Below are positions 25,876 through 32,925 of a stretch of 34,526 bases of DNA, piece by piece; positions within the stretch are counted from its first letter, which is position 1, and each line of letters starts with the position of its first letter. Origin of the DNA: Phenylobacterium sp. (GTDB lineage Bacteria > Pseudomonadota > Alphaproteobacteria > Caulobacterales > Caulobacteraceae). Under the pieces are notes generated by a model. It made no database searches. It was not told where the DNA came from and worked only from the letters and a program-made list of their open reading frames with translations. Made by a program: the position numbers and the translations under genes. The stretch is taken from NCBI GenBank assembly GCA_003136395.1, contig PLEH01000314.1, forward strand, positions 1-34,526, written 5' to 3'.

Positions 25876-26823
25876 ATGCGACCCCGCAATCCCTTCCTCG
25901 CGACGGCCGACCTCGGCGACGCCTTCGACGTGATGAGCGCTGCGCTCGAAGACCCCCGGCCGCATCCCACTGAAGCCGCCTTGATCCAGCTCGGCGAAGC
26001 CCTGATGACCGAGCTGCTCGACACTGTGTTGGGCAGCGCTCTGGAGGACCACGCGAGCCCCATCGCCGAGTCCCTGATCGGCGGCCTGCACGCCGCCGTC
26101 CAACGGCTGGACCGTCTGGCGGACCGTCATCGCGAGACCCTGGCGCGAGGCCTTCGGGAATTCGACGCCAGCGAGGTGGCCGACCATGACCTGCAGCAGG
26201 CCAAGGCGGAGACCGATGCGGCCGACGCCGCCGTGCGCGCCGTGGAACTGGTGCGCGATGCGGCGGCGGAGACCTATGCGACGGCGACCGGGGAGACCTG
26301 GAGCCCGTGGCGGGGCAGTCTTCGGAGTTCGGGCGTCACCGCCGCCCAGATCGATGCGACCCATGCGCTGCGGACCCGGCAGGCGCTGAAGCTGGCGGAC
26401 ACCGACGTCGGCGACCACGTGGTGGCCTTCCGCGGCGCGCCGGGCGCAGTGACCCCGGAAGACGCCATGCGAATCTTCGACGCCCTCAACTGGGCGCAGA
26501 GCGAATGGCCCGACATGAGCCTGGCCCTGACCGGGGCCAAGGGCGCCGAGCAGATCGCCAAGCGATGGGCGGCGCAGAAGCGCGTGCGGCTGGTGCTGGC
26601 GCGGCCGGACTTCGAGCAGCATGGCCGGGCGGCTCCGTTCCGGGCCAACGACGCCTTGATGGCCCTTGAGCCGGTGTGCGTGCTGGCGCTGTCCGGGTCG
26701 GTGCACGGGTTCGCCGAGACCGGGGCCAAGCCCTTCGGACCCGTCCTGAACCTAGCCGAGAAGGCGCAGGCCGCCAGCGTGCGCTGCGTGCGGATCAGCG
26801 CCAAGCGCGCCGGTCCGGGGTAG
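25876..26823 (+). CDS. DUF2493 (SLOG/YspA-like) domain protein
   Basis: The 315-aa protein has a helical N-terminal half (about 1-190). Its C-terminal DUF2493 domain reads LALTGAKGAEQIAKRWAAQKRVRLVLARPDFEQHGRAAPFRANDALMALEPVCVLALSGS. This is the SLOG-type Rossmann fold thought to bind nucleotide-related ligands; the APFRxND motif is intact. The Gly-rich loop is TGAKGAEQ. Such genes are common on alphaproteobacterial plasmids and integrative elements near parB. AGGAGA lies 7-8 nt before the ATG. Function in the element is unknown. Confidence 0.85.
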   Translation: MRPRNPFLATADLGDAFDVMSAALEDPRPHPTEAALIQLGEALMTELLDTVLGSALEDHASPIAESLIGGLHAAVQRLDRLADRHRETLARGLREFDASEVADHDLQQAKAETDAADAAVRAVELVRDAAAETYATATGETWSPWRGSLRSSGVTAAQIDATHALRTRQALKLADTDVGDHVVAFRGAPGAVTPEDAMRIFDALNWAQSEWPDMSLALTGAKGAEQIAKRWAAQKRVRLVLARPDFEQHGRAAPFRANDALMALEPVCVLALSGSVHGFAETGAKPFGPVLNLAEKAQAASVRCVRISAKRAGPG

Positions 26824-26887
26824 CCGGGCATGATGGCCGCTCAAATCGCCCCTATTAGACGATATCGTTGTTCGATCAGTAGAGTCG

Positions 26888-26926
26888 CCGCAATTAACTT
26901 GCGGGAAATCCGCAATATCATTGCGG
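26888..26926. promoter_or_regulatory. Phased CCGCAAT operator-like array upstream of the GntR gene
   Basis: Four half-sites alternate in direction: CCGCAAT (26888), TTGCGG (26899), CCGCAAT (26910), ATTGCGG (26920). Starts are 11, 11 and 10 bp apart, about one helical turn. The last two form a perfect palindrome CCGCAAT-ATC-ATTGCGG. It lies in the AT-rich stretch before the regulator, so GntR autoregulation is the simplest reading. Confidence 0.65.
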
Positions 26927-27046
26927 AGGACTACATGTTTCTATTCAAATTGGCCTAATATCAGCGCGTTAAGAATATATCGGTCTTGCCATCGACGGTT
27001 GTCACTTGCCAAATCTGGGATCGGAGTGCGGTCCCGGAGTACGAGT

Positions 27047-27685
27047 ATGTCGCCTCATCGCGCGGATTCTTTTCTTCAGGCCCTGGCCGGAATCCGCGAG
27101 CGGCTCCGGGACGGGGTGTTCCGCCCCGGAGAGCGGATCGCGGCCACCGAGGTGGCGCGTCTGCTGGGCCTCAGCGCGACTCCGGTGCGCGAGGCGCTGT
27201 CCCAGCTTTCCGGCGAGGGTCTGCTGGAGGACCGAAGGGGGCAGGGGTTCTTCGTCCGCGCCCTGACCGGCCTCGATATCGCCGACCTCTATCGCTTGAG
27301 CTTCGCCCATCTCACTATAGCGGCGGATGTTGAAAGGCTTAACGCGAAGGGGATCGCGCCGCCGGGCGGGCGGCTGCCCGGTATCGCGATGGATCCGGTC
27401 CGGGATGTGGAGCGTCTGTTCGTCGACTGGGTCATGGAAGCCGGCGGGCAGTCGCTTTGGATGAGCTACCGCAGCCTCTTCATCAAGCTGGGACCGGTGC
27501 GCCGCGTGGAACCGATGGTGTTCGAGGACTTGGCGGCGGAGGCGGCCGCCCTGCGGGGCCTTGGGCAGGGGGCGACGGTCGAGGCGCGGCGTCAGGCGCT
27601 TGAGGTTTTCCACGCCCGCCGGATCGAACAGGCCGACCAGCTTGCGCCGCTCCTCAATCGGAGTCGGGACGGCGGGGAAGTATAG
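27047..27685 (+). CDS. GntR-family transcriptional regulator of the lasso cluster
   Basis: The 212-aa protein has a GntR winged helix at about residues 5-75. Its pattern is FLQALAGIRERLRDGVFRPGERIAATEVARLLGLSATPVREALSQLSGEGLLEDRRGQGFFV. The shorter helical C-terminal domain is FCD-like, though metal-binding residues are not clear. ATG 27047 is preceded by GGAG; the track's 42-residue extension runs through the AT-rich regulatory region and is rejected. It reads toward the lasso precursor 85 bp downstream and is the likely local regulator. Its ligand is unknown; the peptide or its import could be the signal. Confidence 0.88.
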   Translation: MSPHRADSFLQALAGIRERLRDGVFRPGERIAATEVARLLGLSATPVREALSQLSGEGLLEDRRGQGFFVRALTGLDIADLYRLSFAHLTIAADVERLNAKGIAPPGGRLPGIAMDPVRDVERLFVDWVMEAGGQSLWMSYRSLFIKLGPVRRVEPMVFEDLAAEAAALRGLGQGATVEARRQALEVFHARRIEQADQLAPLLNRSRDGGEV

Positions 27686-27770
27686 TGCCGATATAGTTTG
27701 AATAGAGATTTCGAGAGGTTCGGAGTGAGCATTGCCGCCAGACCGGCGGTGAACGGAAAACGAGGACGCT

Positions 27771-27890
27771 ATGACCCAGCAATCCCACACTCTGCGGCTC
27801 GTGGGCATCGGCAGCGCCAAGGCCCAAACCAACGGCGGCGACCTGGGCATCCAGGAATTCGGCGACGTCGGCAAGTTCGTCCCCGAGTAA
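27771..27890 (+). CDS. Lasso peptide precursor (A), predicted core GGDLGIQEFGDVGKFVPE
   Basis: This 39-aa gene is absent from the ORF track. The product is a 21-residue leader (MTQQSHTLRLVGIGSAKAQTN) and an 18-residue core. The leader has Thr at -2, the residue required by lasso maturation enzymes. The core starts with Gly1 and has Glu8, giving a predicted 8-membered-ring macrolactam between the Gly1 amine and the Glu8 side chain. The tail FGDVGKFVPE has Phe9, Lys14, Phe15 as possible plugs. GAGG lies about 6 nt before the ATG. It is directly followed by a hairpin and the B and C genes. I do not recognise the core as a described lasso peptide. Confidence 0.9.
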   Translation: MTQQSHTLRLVGIGSAKAQTNGGDLGIQEFGDVGKFVPE

Positions 27891-27895
27891 GGCTC

Positions 27896-27921
27896 CTGGC
27901 GCCGGCTCCGGCCGGCGCCAG
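27896..27921 (+). promoter_or_regulatory. Hairpin between lasso precursor and processing genes
   Basis: CTGGCGCCGG pairs perfectly with CCGGCGCCAG around a 6-nt loop, starting 5 nt after the precursor stop. Only a short T run (CTTTG) follows. It probably protects the precursor mRNA or partly attenuates read-through, raising the precursor-to-enzyme ratio. Confidence 0.8.
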
Positions 27922-27929
27922 CTTTGCCC

Positions 27930-28586
27930 GTGACCGCTCACATCCATCTCCGACGAGACGTTCACGCCGTCGCCGTGGCGGATGACATTATCGTCCTGAA
28001 TGTCGCCTCGGATTCCTACCAGTGCATTCCCGGTGGCGCCGTTGATCTCGCCCTCGGGGCAGATGGCGCCATCGAGGCGCCAGATCTCCTGGCTGACGCC
28101 CTCATAAAAGCGGGCCTCGCACAGACTCACGCTTCGCTTGGCCGGCGGCACGACCCGCCGGCGTTTCCGACCCTGGACGTCCCACCTGATCCCGTGCCGC
28201 GGCCGCCACGAGTCCGGGACCTGGCTAGGCTGGCGTTGTGCTTTCTGGATCTTCAAATCCACTATCGCGGACGCTCGTTTGCCCACATCCTTGCCCGTGC
28301 CCACCAATCCCACATCGGTCTGCGACGCGTAGGAAGCACCGAGGCTCTCGCCCTCGCGGTCCGCCGCTTCCGGCGCGCAGCGATCTGGCTGCCGGCTCCC
28401 CGCAAGTGCCTGATCCGCAGCTTTCTGTTGCTCCGCTTCCTGCAGCGTTCTGGCTTGGATGCCGATTGGGTGATCGCGGTCCGAACTTGGCCATTCGCGG
28501 CGCATTGCTGGCTGCAGGCCGGCGAGATCGCGCTTGATGAGGTTCCGGACCGCGTCCTGGCTTTCCGACCGATCGCAGTCGCCTGA
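27930..28586 (+). CDS. Lasso peptide B protein (RRE plus transglutaminase-like leader peptidase)
   Basis: The 218-aa protein has an N-terminal RRE/PqqD-like region (HIHLRRDVHAVAVADDIIVLNVASDSYQCIPG, about 1-80) that binds the leader. A C-terminal transglutaminase-like Cys protease cuts the leader off. The predicted triad is C160 (RKCLIRSFLLLRFLQRSG), H192 (WPFAAHCWLQAG) and D203 (IALDEVP), with the spacing seen in McjB-type enzymes. Proteobacterial clusters keep both parts fused, as here. The start is GTG 27930 or TTG 27924, right after the hairpin. Its stop is one base from the C gene's ATG. Confidence 0.92.
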   Translation: MTAHIHLRRDVHAVAVADDIIVLNVASDSYQCIPGGAVDLALGADGAIEAPDLLADALIKAGLAQTHASLGRRHDPPAFPTLDVPPDPVPRPPRVRDLARLALCFLDLQIHYRGRSFAHILARAHQSHIGLRRVGSTEALALAVRRFRRAAIWLPAPRKCLIRSFLLLRFLQRSGLDADWVIAVRTWPFAAHCWLQAGEIALDEVPDRVLAFRPIAVA

Positions 28587-28587
28587 G

Positions 28588-30408
28588 ATGAGCGCCGACT
28601 ATCTCGCGCGGCTGCGAACGGGTGGGGCAGGCTCGTCGGAAACCGACGCACGGTTGCCTGCCGACCTCTGTGAGGCAGGGTGGCGTCGGACCTTCAGCGC
28701 TTGCGGCCTTGAGATCTGGACGCGCGGGGCGCCCGCCCTACCGGTCAGCCAGAGCCCGGACGGGCGCGTCGTGGTGATCGGACGACATTACGCGCGAGGA
28801 CGTTCGGACCCCTTGGCGATGCCCGTTGCGATGCCGCCGGACAGCCCACCGATTGAAGGCGCTCGAAGGCTCGTCTCAGACCACTGGGGTAGTTACGTCG
28901 CCCTCCTCCGAAACACCGACGGCGCCTGGGGCGGCGTGCTTCGCGATCCTTCCGGAGCCCTCGACGCTTTCTCGTGGTGCTTGGGCGATGAATTCATCCT
29001 CGCGTCCGACCTCGCACCGGTTCCCGGCCCATTGCGGCCCGTCCGCCTAAGCCTGGACTGGGACGCCATCGCCGAATTCGTGCGCCGACCCGCATCTGTC
29101 GCTGCGCGGAGCGCCCTTTCGGGCCTCTCGACACTTTGCCCCGGCGACTATCGCCCAGTGGATGAACGAACGGCCGACTTGCCGCTCTGGCGGCCCGCGG
29201 CTTTCGCGCGACAGGCGCCGGCGGCCGGGCCCGAAGCTGAAGCGGCGCTGCGCAAGGCGGTCGACGTCGCGACCGCCGGGCTCGTATCCAGCTACGACCG
29301 ATGCCTGCTGGAGGTTTCGGGCGGCCTGGACTCGGCAATTGTCGCTGCCGCCGTCCGGGCCTTGGGACTTTCCACGCGAGTCGCGGCTGTGGTGCATATG
29401 TGTGGCGACCGACCAGAGGCGGACGAGCGCATTTGGGCGCGCTTAGCCAGTGGAGATCTCTGGGCGGCGGCAGAGCTGATCCCGGCCGAGATTCCGGATC
29501 TACAGCTCGCCGATGTTCTCGCCCTCGCGGGCGGTGCGCGCCCTGCGATGAACGCTCTCGACCTGAACGGCGATCTTGCGATCAGGGCCCTTGCATCGAG
29601 CCGCAACGCTGAGGCTGTGATCACGGGAAAGGGGGGCGATTCCATTTTCTTCCAGCACCCAACCGCCCTGGTGATCTCAGACTATGTCCGGGCGACGTCG
29701 GCTCGCCGGCTGTTAGGCGCCGAGACGCGTGCGGTCGCCCGGCGCCTGCGGCGCTCGGTCTGGTCGGTAGCCTGGGAGGCTTGGTCACGGCGTCATAGCG
29801 ACGGAGCAGAGGCGAGGAGCCTCCCCATCTGGGGTCCGCGCGTGCTTGCGAGGCCCGAAGCTCCAGCGCACCCTTGGCAGGAGGATGTCGGCGACCTACC
29901 GCCGGCCAAGCGCTACCAGATCGGCGGCGTGGTGATGACTCAGCTCAATCGCGGCGTGAGCCGCGCCGGACGGCTCGTCGACCAAGTCCATCCGTTGCTC
30001 GCGCAACCCGTCCTGGAGGCGGGCTTCGCGCTCGGGACCTGGACGTTGCAACGCGGAGGGCGGGACCGTGGCTTGGTCCGCGACCTGTTCGAACACCGTC
30101 TGCACCCCGACGTCGCTGGCCGGCGTTCTAAGGCCGATTGGGAGTCGTTCTATACGCGTACCGTGGCGCAGAACCTGCCCTTTCTACGGTCGTTCCTGTT
30201 GGACGGTTGCTTGGCGAACGCGGGAATTCTGGACCGTGCCGGTCTGGACCAAGTTCTCAACGCCGACGCGTTGATCTGGCAGGCAGACAGCTCCGGCGTG
30301 TTGGCGGCTGCGGCCTTGGAGGCCTGGGTACGTCACTGGCAGACGCGGGTTCCGGACGCGGCCGGGGCCCCGCGGGGAAGAAGCCTGCTCGCACCCAGTT
30401 TTCTTTAG
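28588..30408 (+). CDS. Lasso peptide C protein (asparagine-synthetase-like macrolactam synthetase)
   Basis: The 606-aa protein has an N-terminal glutaminase-like domain that lacks the catalytic Cys, normal for lasso cyclases. The ATP pyrophosphatase domain has P-loop S244-G-G-L-D-S (LEVSGGLDSAIV) and a second motif VITGKGGDSIFFQ. It adenylates the ring acidic residue (predicted Glu8) and closes the isopeptide bond. ATG 28588 follows the B stop by one base, so B and C are coupled; the track's 18-residue extension overlaps B. Its 3' end faces the isopeptidase gene across 36 bp. Confidence 0.93.
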   Translation: MSADYLARLRTGGAGSSETDARLPADLCEAGWRRTFSACGLEIWTRGAPALPVSQSPDGRVVVIGRHYARGRSDPLAMPVAMPPDSPPIEGARRLVSDHWGSYVALLRNTDGAWGGVLRDPSGALDAFSWCLGDEFILASDLAPVPGPLRPVRLSLDWDAIAEFVRRPASVAARSALSGLSTLCPGDYRPVDERTADLPLWRPAAFARQAPAAGPEAEAALRKAVDVATAGLVSSYDRCLLEVSGGLDSAIVAAAVRALGLSTRVAAVVHMCGDRPEADERIWARLASGDLWAAAELIPAEIPDLQLADVLALAGGARPAMNALDLNGDLAIRALASSRNAEAVITGKGGDSIFFQHPTALVISDYVRATSARRLLGAETRAVARRLRRSVWSVAWEAWSRRHSDGAEARSLPIWGPRVLARPEAPAHPWQEDVGDLPPAKRYQIGGVVMTQLNRGVSRAGRLVDQVHPLLAQPVLEAGFALGTWTLQRGGRDRGLVRDLFEHRLHPDVAGRRSKADWESFYTRTVAQNLPFLRSFLLDGCLANAGILDRAGLDQVLNADALIWQADSSGVLAAAALEAWVRHWQTRVPDAAGAPRGRSLLAPSFL

Positions 30409-30444
30409 GGATCACCACCGGCTCACCTATGTCCGTGGCATCAC

Positions 30445-32925
30445 CTAGGGTTGGGTCAGTAAATGGGCGTCTAGCCAGGCGAACGCCCGGTGGTAGAGGT
30501 CGCGGAGGTTTCCCGGGCTACCAAGGGCATGACCCTCGCCCCAATAGGTGATCATCACCGCGTCCTTGTCCTGCCGCAGAAGGGCGGAGAACATCTCCTC
30601 CGACTGCCCGACGGGAATGCTGTCCTGATCACCATGGATCAGCATCAGGGGCGTGGTGATGCGGTCGGCCTGGAACAATGGACTGTTGCGTAGATAGCGC
30701 TGCGGGTCCCGCCAGGGCGGGGCCCGCATGTCACCCTGCAGGTCTTCAGTCCAACCTTCGCTGAAAAAGCTGCTGGGCCCGTCCTCCAAGTCGACGCGCC
30801 GGACCGGAGCGAACTCACCCCATACACTGACGAGGTCGCTAAAGCCGGCCTGGGCGATGACGGCCTTGAAACGGTCGGTCTGGGTCACGAGCACCATCGC
30901 CGCATAGCCGCCGAAACTGTGACCCCAAACGCCGAGACGCGCCGGGTCGAAGCGCCCCTTGAGCGCGGGATCGGCGGCAGCCACATCGATGATCTCCAAG
31001 GTGCGTTGGGCAAGACCTTCGGCGGGCCCGAGACCGTCGCGACGGCTGGGCAGGCTCGGGATCAAGACGGCGTAGCCATGAGCGACCAGCAGGGCCGGGG
31101 TCTTGCCATAGCCGGGACGCCGGATGTCGCCTTCCGCAGGTGGCTCTGCGAAGACCGAGCCGGGATAGGGCCAAACGACCAGCGGCGGCGGGGACCTGCC
31201 TTTGGCACCGGCGGCCGGAAGGAGCAGCCAACTGGTCAAGGTCCGCCCGCCGGGACCGGGATGAGCGACCGAGTGGACCTCCGGGCCGTCCAGATCTCCA
31301 AGCCGCCGATTAAGGGTGTCGACCTCGACAGGCCGCTGACGCGGCCGTCGCCAGATGAGGTGCTGCACGGCGCCCCTACCGGCGACTCGAACAAGGGCGG
31401 CGCCGTCGGCCAAAGGCGGCGTGAGAATTCTGCTCCCAACCGGGAGGGGCATCAGCTCGCGAATACCGGCGCTATCGACCGTGGCGAGGGCGCCGCCCAC
31501 GCCGGAGCCCGGCACGGCGACCTGGGGCGTGAGCCCGACCAGCGCCTCGCCGGTCCGAACGCGATAGTCGAACACCCAAGCGCGGCTCGTCTGCTCGAAC
31601 CGCAGAGGCTCGAAGGCCGGAGCCGCCAGGCTTCTTTGACCGTCTGGCGCGATCCGCCAAGCCTGGCCGCCCGCGACGATGAGCATCGCGCGCGGCGTAA
31701 CGGTCAGCGCGTCTTGGGTCGGAGCCTGAAGTCCTTCGGTGAGGGCGATCGATCCCGCAGGGCCGATCCGGAACCAGCCCGACGCGGCGCCGGGCGGGCC
31801 GTCGGCCCGCGTACCCCACAGGAGGGGTGCGCCGGCGAACCAGCCCGCGCGGGCGGCTTCGGGACGCATGTCTAGGGCGGCCCGAATTCCAGGCGCCGCC
31901 AACCGCGCCGTGGCAGTCTCCGCGTCAATCCGCAGCAGCCGCCCTTCGGGCCAGGCTTGGTCCCCGCCGCGCGCGTAGGCCAGCACCTCCCGAGAGTCCG
32001 GCGACCACGCCAGGGGTCGCAGCAGGACGTCGCACTCTGGGCAAGGCGCCGTGGTCCTGCGGGTAGCAATGTCGAGCAGGCTGAGCCGGCGGCGGTGGTT
32101 CTCGAAGCCGTAGGCGCTCTGGACCGGATGCCCAGAATTCATCGGGATGTCCTCCGCCATCGACACCAGGGCGACGCGGCGGCCGTTCGGCGAGACCTCC
32201 AGGTGGATAAAGCCGCCGGTCGCCAGGACGCGACGGCGGCCGGTCGATACGTCTACGGCGAGGACGCGCCGAGGATGGGGCGGCACAGCACTTAGGTGGC
32301 GGCCGCTGCCGACGACTGTGACGGCCACCCCGCCTGCCGCGCTGCGCGCCCAACGTTTCGGCAGACGCGCCTGCAGGTCATGGCGGAGGCGCACCTCGAA
32401 GGGCATGTCGCCGGCAGGGCGGGCGATCACCAGCAGCGTGTGGCCGTCAAGCCACGCCAGGGTCTGGGCGTCATCGTCGTAGTCGGGGGTGACGCCTAGC
32501 CAGAGCACTCGCCCGGTGGCCACGGTGACGACCCCGAGGTCGCCGTTGTCGGCGGTCAGGCGCCGCACAGCCAGGTAGCGGCCGTCCGGCGAGAAGGGGC
32601 CCGCGGTGTAGCCCGCCGCCGCGACCGTCTTGAAGAGCGGCCTTGCCAAGCCGGGGTGGCGTAGGTCGACCTTCATCAGTCGGGTGCGGAAGACGTCGTT
32701 GAACACCTCGAAGTCAAACCGCGCACCGGAGACCATCGGGCCCTGCCGTTCGTAGACCAGCCAGTGTCCGGTCGGGTCGACATAGGCGCCAGCCAGGGCT
32801 TCCCGCCGCAGGAGATCTTCGACGGTCGCGGGGCGGCCGAGCGCCTGCGACGCAGGTAGCAGGAGTCCCAAACCGACCGCCGCAGCCGCCAAGCTGCGGC
32901 GCAGGCGCCGACATGCGGGGTTCAT
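30445..32925 (-). CDS. Lasso peptide isopeptidase (E), prolyl-oligopeptidase-like
   Basis: The 826-aa protein has a signal sequence (SLAAAAVGLGLLLPASQALG), a beta-propeller-like N-terminal part, and a C-terminal alpha/beta hydrolase domain. The triad is S670 (GHSFGGYAAM), D768 (LIHGDQDSIP) and H799 (WGEGHALGSP). This matches the AtxE2 class, which hydrolyses the macrolactam of its cognate lasso peptide. It is exported, so it would act in the periplasm after uptake. The ATG overlaps the receptor stop as TGATG; GTG 32928 is an alternative start. It is transcribed with the receptor and toward the A-B-C genes. Confidence 0.92.
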   Translation of the reverse strand: MNPACRRLRRSLAAAAVGLGLLLPASQALGRPATVEDLLRREALAGAYVDPTGHWLVYERQGPMVSGARFDFEVFNDVFRTRLMKVDLRHPGLARPLFKTVAAAGYTAGPFSPDGRYLAVRRLTADNGDLGVVTVATGRVLWLGVTPDYDDDAQTLAWLDGHTLLVIARPAGDMPFEVRLRHDLQARLPKRWARSAAGGVAVTVVGSGRHLSAVPPHPRRVLAVDVSTGRRRVLATGGFIHLEVSPNGRRVALVSMAEDIPMNSGHPVQSAYGFENHRRRLSLLDIATRRTTAPCPECDVLLRPLAWSPDSREVLAYARGGDQAWPEGRLLRIDAETATARLAAPGIRAALDMRPEAARAGWFAGAPLLWGTRADGPPGAASGWFRIGPAGSIALTEGLQAPTQDALTVTPRAMLIVAGGQAWRIAPDGQRSLAAPAFEPLRFEQTSRAWVFDYRVRTGEALVGLTPQVAVPGSGVGGALATVDSAGIRELMPLPVGSRILTPPLADGAALVRVAGRGAVQHLIWRRPRQRPVEVDTLNRRLGDLDGPEVHSVAHPGPGGRTLTSWLLLPAAGAKGRSPPPLVVWPYPGSVFAEPPAEGDIRRPGYGKTPALLVAHGYAVLIPSLPSRRDGLGPAEGLAQRTLEIIDVAAADPALKGRFDPARLGVWGHSFGGYAAMVLVTQTDRFKAVIAQAGFSDLVSVWGEFAPVRRVDLEDGPSSFFSEGWTEDLQGDMRAPPWRDPQRYLRNSPLFQADRITTPLMLIHGDQDSIPVGQSEEMFSALLRQDKDAVMITYWGEGHALGSPGNLRDLYHRAFAWLDAHLLTQP

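Noticed and set aside
26829-26958. About 42-codon frame (MMAAQIAPIRRYRCS...) and an inner 7-codon ORF MFLFKLA with GGAGGA upstream, before the GntR gene
   Set aside because: They cross the operator-like array, have no lasso-precursor signature and no family resemblance; the 7-codon ORF could be a leader but nothing supports it.
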